Assembly: GCA_036873135.1 (NCBI GenBank)
Contig: JAPTYO010000007.1
Location: 2,834,763 to 2,898,762 of the forward strand
DNA length: 64,000 nt
Direction of reading: 5' to 3'
Source: Clarkia xantiana subsp. parviflora
Taxonomy: Eukaryota > Streptophyta > Magnoliopsida > Myrtales > Onagraceae
Shown: in pieces, positions 21,985-34,278 of the stretch
Layout: every line of letters starts with the position of its first letter
Numbering within the stretch: the first letter of the stretch is position 1
Made by a program: the position numbers and the translations under genes
Notes under the pieces: generated by a model
Seen by the model: only the letters and a program-made list of their open reading frames with translations
Database searches by the model: none
Told to the model about the DNA's origin: nothing

Positions 21985-23750
21985 TCTAAATATATACTAA
22001 TCCTGATAATTATCAATTCTGGAGCCGCCACATCATACCATTAGCAAATCATACACTGACACGTGTCCTTTTCTAAACCTAAATCACAATCGGTTTCTTT
22101 TTCAACCCAAATCTTTCTAGGAGACAATAACTTTAGCTTACATATCACTCTGCCGTTACGTTCGAGGACTAATCCTGATAGTGTGCAATTCTGGAACCGC
22201 CACATCAGCGTCTCTAATACATTGACACGTGTCCTTTGCTAAAAATAAAACAACCTGTTATTTTTCTTCACTGGAAAAAACTCGGAACCCAAATGTCTCT
22301 GGCGTTACATTTGAGAATTAAATAAAAAAACCAAGTCATCTTCAATGCTTCAAATTCAACCGATCAACGCCGACAATTAAAGGAAAAAAAACGACTATGG
22401 ATCTCTTCATCTTCAATTCATAATGCCACTGAAAAGATTTGTGCTTTAAAGGCGGCCTTACCGAGTGGATTCCATATGTCTGCTTGCTTGAATTCATATC
22501 ACAAGCCTCTCCATAAATTGCTTAAATTTAATTCGGCATTTGATAGCATATGTTGTCTGTCAATTCTTGCTCCGCATTTGTGTTCTTCAATTACCATATC
22601 TGCTTCAGAAATTGATATGTAAGTTGAATTGTTGCAATGCATGTAAACTCAAATGTCTGAAATTTACAACTAAATTCTTTTTGGGTTTTGATCTATTTCG
22701 ACTTCCATACCATAACCAATGAGAAATGCGGTTCTTTTTTGCAGACACACTAAAGAAAAACTTCACCTTTGATCGATGATGATTGCATGTAGAGACAAGC
22801 TCCTTAGGCCTCTACATCAGAAGGATTATACGAATTTCATTTGAATCCTGCACCAGAAAAGATTACGAGGCCAATTGTGGAGTTTACACATTAGCAATTT
22901 AACCAATATCAAGGTGTAGAAACGACTCTCCTAATCTCTTCATCAACCTTACACAAAATTAATCTCTATTCATTTGCGTTATAATTATTTCGAAATCTGC
23001 CATTGTGCGATTAAATTGTAAAGAATCACAGTTAGAGAAGGGAAGCAGCACTTCGGCTGGTCTCAAACGTTGTACTTTACCTTTGGTTTCTGCATACTAA
23101 TTTGTGAAAGATTTCTGTAGAACCGGACACGGCAGATCAAAGAGACTAAAATCAACATCAACCGGGATTGAATCGACAGCTGATCAAACAAGATCGGAAA
23201 GGAGCGACTTCCAGAATAGGGAGAATGGATAGGAACGGCTTGAAGGCTGCCATCGCCGTTTGGATCTGGAAAGCAAATGACACTGCTTCTTCAACTCTCC
23301 TGTCTCTCTCTGCTTTTTTTTTGTACGACTCTCTCTAAGCTTTACTTTAGCGGAAAAAGGAAAGTCAAGTGGGCCTTGGATGACATTCTGGTCTTCAGCC
23401 CAATATACTTTGCTTCCTTCCTTTCTAGACTACCTGGTACAATTTATTCCCCGATGGCACCACCTTCCAAATCATTCAGGTTAATTTTTTTTTTTTTTTT
23501 GCCATAAAATCATTCAAGGTAATTAATCATTTTTTTCTTTTATTCTAGGTTGTTTTTTCTTCTTTATATTATTATTCCTTTATTTTATTTATTTTCTTCT
23601 GTAGTAATAATGGATTGAATTTCATGATCGGGCAAAAAATAAAACGACTAAGCTAAGTGCAGCATTTTTTCTATTATTTTATCAAATAGTACATTAGTAA
23701 TCATAATTATTTAACAAATCACCCGCGCCATGCGCGGGTATAGCATCTAG
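21985..23750 (+). mobile_element. Non-autonomous Helitron, 1766 bp
   Basis: The 5' end is TCTAAATATATACTAATCC, directly after an A; the 3' end is CTAG at 23747-23750, directly before a T. This is the A/T insertion rule of Helitrons. A perfect seven-base-stem hairpin (CCCGCGC CAT GCGCGGG) lies about ten bases inside the 3' end, as expected. Near the 5' end a block of about 75 bases (ACTAATCCTGATA ... CCGCCACATCA ... GACACGTGTCCTTT) is present twice, at about 21998 and 22169. No Rep/helicase coding sequence is seen, so it needed an autonomous partner. Confidence 0.82.
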
Positions 23751-23872
23751 TATGTTAAATGGTCGTTATCGTTTCAATCATACAAACCTCTTCGTTATAG
23801 GTTTTATTAATTTTTCTTTATTATTTATTGCGGGTGGTCCTAGAAAGGGCTCCATCTGGATCTGGAGTGCAC

Positions 23873-24309
23873 TGTTACAAACCAAATGGAAGAGCCCAGC
23901 CCAATAAACTAGTCTATTAGGCGGGAGAACCCATTTGGCTTATATACACCACATGGTTGGTGTTACCAACCGGTGTGGGATATATTACCATGACAATCGT
24001 TCCCCCTTAAGGAGACCGACGTCCTCGTTGGTCACGGTCACGTTGGTCACGGCTGGCATCTCCAGGCCACCACTCCGTGAGCCACCACTCCGAGCCCTTG
24101 TTGGTCACGGCTGGCTTCTCCAGGCCACCACTCCGTGAGCCACCACTCCGTGGGCCACCACTCAAAGGTCTGGCTCTGATACCAATTGTTACAAACCAAA
24201 TGGAAGAGCCCAACCCAATAAACTAGTCTATTAGGTGGGAGGACCCATTTGGCTTATATACACCACATGGTTGGTGTTACCAACCGGTGTGGGATATATT
24301 ACCATGACA
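23873..24309 (-). mobile_element. TRIM (miniature LTR retrotransposon), complete
   Basis: Two 123-base direct LTRs, 23873..23995 and 24187..24309, begin TG and end CA and differ at three positions that I can count. They flank a 191-base internal region. TGCAC occurs on both sides (23868-23872 and 24310-24314) as a 5-bp target duplication. Read on the minus strand, TGGTATCAGAGC, the initiator-Met tRNA primer binding site, starts two bases after the upstream LTR (forward 24173-24184), and a purine tract (AAGGGGGAACGA) precedes the other LTR. The internal part holds tandem-like GCCACCACTCCGTG and TTGGTCACGG units and has no coding capacity. Confidence 0.93.
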
Positions 24310-24314
24310 TGCAC

Positions 24315-25431
24315 CGGGTGCTGGTCATAAATATATTTTCATTCTCATAATTGCTGACGGAAATTAAATCTCTAATTTCTAGTTAATGTATGACGTGCTA
24401 AAATACCAATCCATATTATATGATTTCATTAAAGGTTTACTACAGTGGGAAATCATCGTATCATAAATAATTAATACGCCTATATGTGATAACTTGGTAC
24501 ACCTACCTTACAAAAACAGTTTGTTTGATATATATGAAAATAAATAATTTGGATGGTTGATTTTAACAAAGTCAATTTATCCTTTTTGGATGATGTGTTA
24601 CGTAAATATGTGCATTTTATTAGTTAAAACTGTTTTTCTTTTACAGTAAATTTCTAATTGAACTTTTTGTATTGGACAAAAAAAAAAAAAACTTCGTCAA
24701 TCTTTCAATTTACTTGAGATAGAAAATATTTTATTAAAAAGTTAAACATCCGAAATTTTACTATTAATAATAAAATAACATCGATTTCAAATAAATTCAT
24801 AAATTACATTTTCAAATAATAAATATTAAAAAAAATATAACAATAATGATTAAAAGTAAAATTTATGATAATATATATATATATATATAATAAATATTTT
24901 TTTTTTTTGAAATTTGAAAATTAAGGATACTTTCGGAAATTATGCATTCGAGGATATATCTGAAACGACTAAACTAAAATAACACAGTCGGTTCCATATC
25001 ATATATATTCTGCTACTTGCAATGCAACTCTTTCTTATTAGGTATAAAACCACAAGGTTTCTAATTAAACCTATTTTTATATTTTCATTATTCTGCACGA
25101 TATATTTTTGTTTCAATTTATGAAATGTTATATTAAATATTGCTCATTGATTTAGATGTTCTCTATCCAGAAGCCTATCAATTTTAATTTCTAGAAAACA
25201 TTAAATTATTCATGTTAAATTTAATTTAAACTCTGTCGAAACTTTGGAATTAATTAATTTCATTTTTTTTTTAAATATCCCTTTTAGTATTTTTGGATGA
25301 CATTTTGATTTATGTGTTGTTTTCTTTAAAATATGTACAACTATTCTAGAATTCAATTTACGAACCTTAAATTTTTTTTATTTCAGACTATATATATATC
25401 ATAAGGTCATTTTAGAACCACGTAAACAATA
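24315..25431. other. AT-rich intergenic region, no gene seen
   Basis: Very AT-rich with several homopolymer runs and a short TA repeat near 24871-24888. No gene or element edge recognised. Confidence 0.5.
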
Positions 25432-25827
25432 TTTGTTCCACAATGGTTTTATAACTTAAATTGTATTTTTTAAAATTATCACGTAGACATTTATGTATAA
25501 TTTAAATAATACATAAAATTAAGACACACATAAACAATATTTGCTCTATAATCGCATTACTTAAAATATATTCTTTAAATATATTTCATTATTAAATTTT
25601 TCAACAACCACTAATAAGATTTTAACATTAATTATAAAATAAATTAATTTATAATTAAAAATTGGTTACGTAATACATAGTGCATTCCTTAAGTTTAAAA
25701 AATAGGTTACGTAAAAATAGGTGAGTCCACTTTTAATAAATGTTATGTAAAATTATACGTTTTTATTAATTTTACATAAAAAATATGTTAAACCCACATT
25801 TAAGTAAGTAATACTATATAATACATG
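25432..25827. mobile_element. MITE-like element, copy B (degraded)
   Basis: Collinear with copy A over its length: shared runs include CACGTAGACATTTATGTA, AAAATTGGTTACGTAATAC and CATAGTGCATTCCTTAA. The terminal repeats are eroded (left GTTCCACAATGG) and the right end is not sharp. Same orientation as copy A. Confidence 0.6.
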
Positions 25828-26006
25828 TTTTACTAATTTTCATAAAGTATTTTCTGTGTATGGTAAACGAAAAAAGTTAACAGTGTTAAACGTTATAGCT
25901 TTTAGCGCGATAAGAAAAGTCCAGCTAGGATATATTTTTCTTTAAAAAAAAAAATTAACTATCGTGTAAAAACTGATAGCTAAACACTTATATTATTCTA
26001 TTGTTA

Positions 26007-27039
26007 ATAGTTATTAACGCTTGCGTTGCACGCGCATCGATCATTTAAATTTCAAGATATATAATCTATCTTAAGTTTACTAATATTTATAATTAATCAA
26101 AGTAAAATATGGGCAAGTTGATTCGTTGTGAGAAACGAATCTATGTGATAGAGAAGAGCGACATAACGTAATTCAAAACATGAGAAAGAGAATAGAATAA
26201 TTAAGTAAAAAATTAACCAATGTCTTCAGTTGCGGTACTAAGTTAGCCTTATAGTTAGATATTATATAAATGAGTTGGGTCGAGCATTACGTTGGTCATT
26301 AACGGCTCAATTGTATCTAACTCATCAACTTTAGGTGTCAAGAATGCAAACTTGTTCTTAACTACTTAGAGCCATCAATGGACAAATTTGACCTATACAA
26401 AAGTAATTATATACAATATCACAATACCAACAAAATTTGATTTAACAATAAAGATAAAATTAAATCACAAAAATATAAAGTTTAGACTTGAATTTACAAA
26501 AATATTTAGTTAACATTAAATAGGTTGTTTACAATGTGATTGGATTAACAAATAGAAGAGCTAAATTAATAGTTTGAGTCCATAAATATTGGACGATGAG
26601 TAAAATGTTATTTGTACGAGGTCAAACTTCAAGAATCACATTTTGACTTGTTATATATATATATAATATAATTTGATAAGTGACTGATCTATGTGATAGA
26701 AAAATCTCAACAGGCGGAACATATATCACCCGATCTATATAATTCGTTGAATAAAAAAAAATTTAGATGTATCCGAAATTTGAACGGAATGAGTATGATA
26801 GGGCTGACTTAAATTGATATGAATATTGGATTGTAAGTTAATTATAATTATTATGACATGCCGACTCAGCGACCTTAAAAAAATATAAATAATTGTTTCT
26901 CAAATATAGAAATGACTAAATTATTAATTTTATAAAATATAGGAATTAAATATAATATATTTTTTGTTAATAAAATGAAAATGTGCCAAAGATGTCTATT
27001 GGGTGAGGACCCAACACAAATAATATATTGGTATATAGA
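26007..27039 (-). mobile_element. Degraded Helitron, about 1.03 kb, upstream of PME gene 1
   Basis: Read on the minus strand, the 5' end TCTATATACCAATATATT at 27039 follows an A and is nearly the same as the 5' end of the larger Helitron at 38961; both go on to a GGGTCCTCACCC segment. The 3' end is a hairpin-like GCGCGTGC AAC GCAAGCGT followed by CTAT, a decayed CTRR end, before a T at 26006. The interior is AT-rich with no coding capacity. The left end is less certain than the right. Confidence 0.55.
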
Positions 27040-27214
27040 TTATTTCATAAATCTCTATCAGATATTAATTTTTTTAGCCGATTTCCTCCAATACTAGCTA
27101 GGTTGACCTTCGGGCAATTTGATAGAACTTTAAGCTGATAAAACGATTTATTTATTATTATTATTATTTTTTTTTACAAATTTAAGATACAATATCCATG
27201 CACATAGCAGCAAC

Positions 27215-27222
27215 TATAAAAA
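27215..27222 (+). promoter_or_regulatory. TATA box of PME gene 1
   Basis: TATAAAAA lies about 70 bases upstream of the start codon, as for the other PME genes here. Confidence 0.6.
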
Positions 27223-27291
27223 GAGCCTAAACTAGAGCTTCAAACCACACCAAATATATTCTATCATCTACCCTTTTTGCAAAATTCATCA

Positions 27292-28588
27292 ATGGCAACT
27301 CCAAAGCTCATGATTTTGCTTATTATTATTCTAGCATTTCTCTTCTCTTTGTCAACCCACGGTTATGATCAGGGTGATGTTAGCTCGTGGTGCGCCAAAA
27401 CCCCACACCCAAAACCTTGCGAGTACTACTTGAGCCACAACCCTAACAACGGTTCCATCAAGGGAAAACCCGACTTTCTCAAGATATCGCTGCAGCTGGC
27501 TCTCGACCGAGCCCTAGATGCTAAACGAAACACTAACTCGTTAGGCTCCAAGTGCCGCAACGACAAGGAGAAGGCTGCATGGACCGATTGCCTTAACCTC
27601 TACGAGTACACAATCCTCCGTCTCAACCGAACCCTAAACCCTAAGTGCACCGCCGATGATGCCCAAACATGGCTCAGCACCGCTCTGACCAACCTCGATA
27701 CCTGTAGGTCAGGGTTTCTGGAACTGGGCGTCGCAGGTTGTAATTATTTCCTTCTTATATATATATTTCACCTGTTAAAGTAGGCATACATAAGAGTGTG
27801 CTGAATGTTTTATCATATATAACTTCAAACTTATAAGACAGTTAGTTAAATGCGCACATTTTATTCTTAACAGACAACTGTTCTCTAGTCAAAGTGGACA
27901 AACCAAACACTATATTCTTATTTCATATATTATCCTAACATTGCAGACTATATATTGCCGTTGATGTCGAACAATGTCTCGGACTTGATCAGCAACACAC
28001 TATCCATCAATGGTGCACCTTACAGCCCTCCGAGCACCGCAAATGGGTTACCCACCTGGGTCATGCCAGGCGACCGTAAACTCCTACAGTCGTCTTCCCC
28101 GGCATCACAGGCTAACCTTGTGGTGGCTCAGGACGGCTCGGGAAATTATAAGACTATTCAGGAAGCTGTAACGGCTGCATCAAAGCGTTCTGGCACAAGT
28201 AGGTATATTATTTACATCAAGGCGGGTACATACACTGAGAACATTGAAGTTACGAGTAGCATGACGAATATCATGTTTGTCGGCGACGGTATCGGAAAGA
28301 CCATCGTCACCGGAAGCAAAAGTGTCGGTGGAGGTTCAACCACCTTCAACTCAACCACCGTGGGTACGTACGTTATTTAACCGTAACTTAACTTAATTCT
28401 TTAGAACAAGTGTTATAGCCCTTTATTATGTTACAAAGCAAATTAAGGAAATGATAAAGGAGGCATGAAACCGGCACACATAAAGAAAGAGACAGGAGCA
28501 TCAATGGAAAGTGGGTGTGAATTAACTCTAGGAGAAAATGTTATTTCTACTTTGACTAATTGGCGTGAGATGGACCAGGGAGGTCCTT

Positions 28589-28641
<53 letters not shown>

Positions 28642-29858
28642 TGATTATTATAAATTATAAGTCATTAAGACTTAAATGATCGGTTAGTCCCATATAATTT
28701 GGCTCTGAACGCCTTACTTACCTACCGCCTTAATTATGTATAAGAATGGGAAAGTAAAACTAGATTTAACGAGTCAATATTTTGATTTTACTAGGCTACA
28801 ATATGTTATGCTGACGGGACCAATACATGCGATGTTTATTTACTAAGTTTGAACGTTAAATGTGATTGGAAAAGCCCGATGATTATTTAGCGAGATGGGA
28901 TTAGATTGATGCTACTACACTTTTTTCTTTTATAGGAAAAAAAATAATCTGATAGCAGGTCCACTTCATTTAACTAAATAACAAAAGATTGCTTTATAGC
29001 TATCTACCAAGAGAAAATGGTCTCACTACATTTGGCAAGTAGGGTTTCTAATTAATTCATAATATTGACTATCAAAAGATCACACCATGCATTAACCATG
29101 TCCATGCTAGCTTTCTCATAGATTCTTCGATGATTAAATCATGTTAATTAATGGTTGTCTTTTAAACAGCTGTCGTCGGTGATGGATTCATCGGCCGTGA
29201 CATGACGTTCCGCAACACGGCTGGTGCGGCAAACCACCAAGCTGTCGCCCTCCGTTCCGACTCCGATCTCTCCGTGTTCTACATATGCAGCTTCGAGGGA
29301 TACCAAGACACACTCTATGTCCACTCAGAGAGACAATTCTACAGGGAATGCGATATTTACGGAACAGTTGACTTTATCTTTGGAAACTCCGCAGTTGTCT
29401 TACAAAATTGCAACATCTACCCTCGTAACCCTCCGAGCAAGACTAACACAATCACGGCACAGGGCCGAACCGACCCGAACCAGAACACCGGGATATCAAT
29501 CCATGCATGCACAGTGACGGCAGCTCCCGACCTCAAGGCAGTGCAGAGCTCGGTTAAGACATATCTAGGCAGGCCGTGGAAGGAGTACTCGAGAACCGTG
29601 TTCATGAAGACTTCTCTAGATAGCTTAATCAACCCTGCTGGATGGCTTGAGTGGGATGGCAACTTTGCCCTAAGTACATTGTACTATGGTGAGTACCAAA
29701 ACACGGGATCCGGTTCATCCACGACGGGTCGGGTCACCTGGTCGGGCTACCATGCAGCCATGAGCTCAACTGATGCTGCTAAGTTCACTGTGGCAAACTT
29801 CATAGCTGGTGCCTCATGGATACCTGCGACCAACGTGCCGTACACTTCTGGTCTTTAA
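27292..29858 (+). CDS. Pectinesterase with PMEI pro-region (PME gene 1)
   Basis: Three exons, 27292..27736, 27947..28363 and 29170..29858, encode 516 residues. A signal peptide (about 1-24) is followed by a PMEI pro-domain with its conserved cysteines (SSWC, KPCEYYL), an RKLL subtilase processing site at 192-195 and the catalytic beta-helix. The active-site set is complete: QAVAL, QDTLY, DFIFG and LGRPWK. The enzyme removes methyl esters from homogalacturonan in the cell wall after pro-region release. The start is the ATG at 27292, before the signal peptide. Unlike the three other copies here it has an extra intron inside the pro-domain (after GVA); intron 2 is about 800 bases and holds an ATT microsatellite and SINE-like sequence. 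Confidence 0.95.
28590..28638. repeat. (ATT)n microsatellite in PME gene 1 intron 2
   Basis: About 16 ATT units within the second intron. Confidence 0.95.
28778..28905. mobile_element. Degenerate dispersed repeat, possibly SINE, in PME gene 1 intron 2
   Basis: Aligns by eye with 53508-53650 through TACTAGGCT, TGACGGGACCA/TGACAGGGCCA, ATGCG, CTAAGT, AGCCCGA and GCGAGATGGG/ACGGGATGGG. Neither copy has clear ends here, so class and limits are tentative. Confidence 0.4.
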
Positions 29859-30642
29859 GAAGACATTGCTGAAGACGACAATAAATTAATACGCGTGCAA
29901 CAATGAATGAACCTATCTAGTCTAGCTAATTAAGTGTTTGTGTATGTATTATTGAGAGCATTACTTGTATTATATATTCTTCATAATTAATCAAATAAAT
30001 AATGATAATCTAAAATAAAAGTATTTAGCTTTAATACTTATAATATAGTTTTGTGCGTCGAACCTTAAAACAATTAGTAAACAATACGCTTTCCGCCCCC
30101 TCGTATACACATTGATTGAACAATGACAACTTCTGTACGTACGTCCTCCTTCTGTGTATATATATGCATACTTTAATAAACTAATAAAACATTGAGAAAT
30201 AATTAATAATAGCTAAAATATTATCACATGCACTTAGCTAGGCCGCCTTGATAATTGTAATGTGACATGATTAAAAAAAAAAACTTGCATAATTTATTCA
30301 TTGCACATCTTTTATATTATATTTAAGTGGTCCAGCTAGCTTATATACTCTTTGCTTAATCAAGCTTAATTTTTAAAATGTTACTTAATTATCAGAATTT
30401 TATTAAGACTAAACAATATGTATAAAAATCATTACAAATCAATAAATATGAATAATTGTGGAAACCCTATTATAAATTACAGACAAGAACGAATATGGCA
30501 CATAGCTAGGCACCTATAGTATTGATGCAAAGTTGCAAACAAACAACAGTTTCGTAACAATTAAATTAAAAAAAAAAAAAAATCGTCTTACGTACGTAGA
30601 ATAATTAAGTATCTAACTAGACTGAATGGAAATGTTCGGCGT
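29859..30642. other. Intergenic between PME genes 1 and 2
   Basis: The two genes converge here. AT-rich DNA containing both 3' UTRs; no reading frame or element seen. Confidence 0.6.
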
Positions 30643-32320
30643 TTAGAGACCAGCAGTGTAGGGGACGGTGGATGCTGGCAGCCAGGAGGCGCCAGCAATG
30701 AAGTTTGCAACGGTGAACTTAGATGCATCAGCTGACGTCATTGCGGGATGGACCCCGGACCAGGTGACTCGGCTAGCAGTGGACGAACCAGGACCCGTGT
30801 TTTGATACTCCCCGTAATACAATGTAGCGAGCGCGAAGTTTCCATCCCATTCGAGCCACCCAGCAGAGTTTATCAAACTGTCCAAGTAAGTCTTTATGAA
30901 AACCGTCCTTGAGTACTCCTTCCACGGCCTTCCGAGGTAAGTCTTGACGGAGCTCTGAACCGACTTAAGATCAGAAGCAGCAGTGACAGTGCAATCATGG
31001 ATTGAGATGCCGGTGTTTTGGTTCGGGTCGGTCCTACCCTGAGCGGTGATGGTATTGGTCTTGTTAGGAGGGTAGCGAGCGTAGATGTTGCACTTTTGGA
31101 AAACAACAGCTGCATTTCCGAAAATGAAGTCGACTGTACCGTAGATGTTGCACTCCCTGTAGAATTGCCTATCGGAGTAGACATAGAGTGTGTCTTGGTA
31201 GCCTTCGAAACTGCATTTGTAAAAGACAGAGAGGTCAGAGCCGGAACGTAGAGCCACTGCTTGATGGTTTGCAGCTCCAGCCGTGTTGCGAACTGTCATG
31301 TCCCTCCCTATGAATCCATCTCCAACAATTGCTGAAATTGATCAATTGAGAAATATATATTATTATACTGTCAAGAATAAGACGTGCGTCGTAACAACTT
31401 TTCCATAAGTTAGAAGTTTATGAGTGAGATATATATCAACCTATACACTTACCAATAGTAGCTGAGTTGTATGTTGTAGAACCTCCACCCACACTTCTGC
31501 TACCGGTGACAATGGTCTTTCCAATACCATCACCAACAAACATGATGTTCTTCAACCCACTTACAATTTCAATGTTCTCATTGTATGTCCCTGCCTTAAT
31601 ATATACGATGTACCTGCTACTACCCGACCGTTTCGACGCTGCCGTTACAGCTTCAGCAATAGTCTTGTAAGTCCCCGACCCGTCCTGAGCCACCACAATG
31701 TTCGCCTGTGATGCCGGAGAAGACGAGGATTGCAAGAGCTTCCTGTCGCTCGGTTTAACCCAAGTTGGGAACCCATTCGCGGTGGTTGGAGCTGTGTTGT
31801 TGTACGGAACAGCGTTGATGGCAAGAGTGTTGCTAATCAATTCAGACACATTGTTGGACATCAAAGGTAGGAGGTTGTCAGAGACACCCATCTCGACAAA
31901 GCCTGCTCGACATGTTTCGAGGTTGGTGAGGGCAGTGCTGAGCCATGTTTGGGCATCCTCTGCAGAGCACTTTGTGGTTGTGTGGTTGAGACGCATGACG
32001 GTGTGAGTGTAGAGACTGAGACAGTCGGTCCATGCCGCCTTTTCCTTCTCATCACGGCACTTGGGACCGAGCGAGTGGGTGTTGCTTTGAGCATTCTGGG
32101 CGCGGTCAAGAGCGAGCTGCAAAGCCACCTTGAGAAAATCGGAATTGCTCTTGATGGAAGCATTATTAGGGCTTTGGGTTAGGAAGTACTCGCATGGTTT
32201 CGGGTGGGGCATCTTGGCGCACCACGACTTAACCTCTCCATGATCGTAGCCTATAACTGTTGTTGTGGACAAGGCAAGAGGCAGAACTAAGAAAATAAGG
32301 AATAGCTTTTGAAATTTCAT
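30643..32320 (-). CDS. Pectinesterase with PMEI pro-region (PME gene 2)
   Basis: Two exons, 31453..32320 and 30643..31331, give 518 residues. Signal peptide about 1-24, PMEI pro-domain (KSWC, KPCEYFL), RKLL processing site, then the catalytic domain with QAVAL, QDTLY, DFIFG and LGRPWK all intact. The single intron sits at the SATIG/AIVGDG boundary, the position shared by all four copies. The second exon is exactly 689 bases in every copy, showing common origin. Role: wall pectin demethylesterification. Its promoter and first codons are present again in mirror image at about 33415-33955. Confidence 0.95.
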
Positions 32321-33955
32321 GATGACAGAATTAATATAAGCTTGTATGTGTAACTAAAATGGTGGTGTATGTGTTTCCTTAGAGGCCACGTCTAAAATTG
32401 CTGCTGTGGGATAAGGAAATAATGTATATATTTTAGGGTTAGAAGTTGCTTTATATAGATAGATAGATAGGAAAGCAAAGCAAAGAAGGTTGATGATGGT
32501 TGGAATGGAGAAGCATACGTGCATGGCCAAACTTCTTGTACGTGCATGATTTTCTTACGTTTAATGTCAAATCCTTGAAAATTACAAAACAATAGTGTGA
32601 AAAGTTAGATAGATGCGTTGAATTCTTTTACGACGTCGCTACGATAGAGAAAGAGGGATTTATATTCTTCATGTGACCGTTTTTAGGATAACAACTTGAA
32701 GACACCCGACTTGAAGAAGACGCTAATTGCCTGGCAGCGCTCTAAGGGAGGCAGACCATAAAGTTAGTCAGCTCTTTGATTTGTCGTAAACCATTAGCTA
32801 GCCACCCCCTTTAATTACTTGTAAGCGGAACTTTCTCAAGTCAATTAAAATTGGTCGATGCGATACGTTGATGATTATCTTTATTAAGTCATTATCTTAG
32901 ACATTTGACGAATTTATCTGTAACCTTTGTACAGTTGCAACCAAGTAGTACTACAATTTGTAAATCTCAAGGTAATTTAAAAAAAAAACTAAAATATAAA
33001 TTTAAAATTAAAATATTTCTGACAATATTCCATCGGTAAAAAATATATTTAATCGGAAAATAAGAAAATGATTTGAGAGAACTGAGAATCGATCGCCTAC
33101 ACTTTAATTATGTAAAGAAGTTACACTCTAAACAACTAAGGTAGATAATTTAAGGAGAGTTTAAAAGTGTCATTGATATCATGTATTATATTATTAACGT
33201 GTCAAAATTTGATTTACTTTTTAATCTCGCACCATTTGAATTAATATATAGATAGATTGTTTATTTCACATTTTCCACATGTGGAGTTACGTATATACAA
33301 TATCTATAATTGAGAAAGTTTGGATAACGTTCGATTTGAGGCTTATTTATTAAGAGGCTTATATCAAAGGGCACAAAGAAATAATCAAAGAGCGACTTTT
33401 GTAACCCCACAGCTGTGCGTAGCAGCCAGGCCCAGCAGCTCTTTCGTCTTCTTCAAGTCAGGTGTTCTCAAGTTGGTATCCTAACAACGGCCACATGAAG
33501 AATATGAACCCCTCTTTCTCTATCGTAGCGACGTCGTAAAAGAATTCTATCTAACTTTTCACACTATTATTGTTTTTGTAATTTTCAAGGATTTGACATT
33601 AAACGTAAGAAAATCATGCACGTACGTTACGTACAAGAAGTTGGGCCATGCACGTATGCTTCTCCAGTCCAACCATCATTAACCTTCTTTGCTTTCCTAT
33701 CTATCTATAATATAAAGCACCACTTTTAACCCTAAAATATATACATCATTTCCTTATCCCACAGCTGCAATTTTTGTAGACGTGGCTCTAATTAGGGAAA
33801 CACATACGATACACACCCATTTTAATTACACATACAAGCTTAAATATATATTAATTCTTTCATCATGAAATCCCAAAAGCTATACCTTATTAGAGCTAAG
33901 TTCTGCCTCTTGTGCCTTCTCCACAACAGTTATATATATATAGCCTACGACCAAA
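32220..33955. repeat. Inverted duplication of the PME gene 2 promoter and 5' end
   Basis: The arm at about 32220-32750 and the arm at about 33415-33955 are reverse complements with scattered changes. Shared stretches include the CTATCTATCTAT box, ATCATGCACGTACG and TTTCTCTATCGTAGCGACGTCGTAAAAGAATTC (in parts). About 660 bases of unrelated AT-rich DNA separate them. The right arm ends just after the signal-peptide codons. Confidence 0.85.
32450..32458 (-). promoter_or_regulatory. TATA box of PME gene 2
   Basis: TATATAAA on the minus strand, about 130 bases upstream of the start codon and next to a short GATA repeat. The mirror copy keeps a related TATAATATAAAG at about 33706. Confidence 0.5.
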
Positions 33956-33984
33956 CACAATCTAACATTACATTAATTACTTAG
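33865..33984 (+). pseudogene. PME 5' remnant (mirror copy of PME gene 2 start)
   Basis: The ATG at 33865 opens with MKSQKLYLI, against MKFQKLFLI in PME gene 2, and continues through a signal-peptide-like stretch to AYDQ (GYDH in gene 2). Homology stops near 33952, and the frame ends at TAG 33982-33984 after 39 codons. It is a truncated gene start behind an intact-looking promoter; no PMEI or catalytic sequence follows. Confidence 0.8.
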
Positions 33985-34246
33985 CTTACTTTACTTATAA
34001 TCTTACATTTTAAGTTATCTCACCTTACGTTTATCTGAACCCCCTAGCTAGTGCATTAGACAACGTCAAAAAGGATATTGATTCACAGGAGAACATAATT
34101 CAAATATACGACTGCATAGCCATAGTTTTTCCTTTTATTTATTTGGTGTACAAGGCGAGCATATCACTTTTATGGTTTAGTTTTTATTTGTTTGTATTAC
34201 ATATTAGGTTCATAATATATTGTATCCTAATATTACACCATTTTTG

Positions 34247-34277
<31 letters not shown>

Positions 34278-34278
<1 letters not shown>

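Noticed and set aside
23935..24213. Open frames on both strands with PPLREPPLR-like repeats
   Set aside because: They lie inside the TRIM element and come from its internal GCCACCACTCCGTG repeats.
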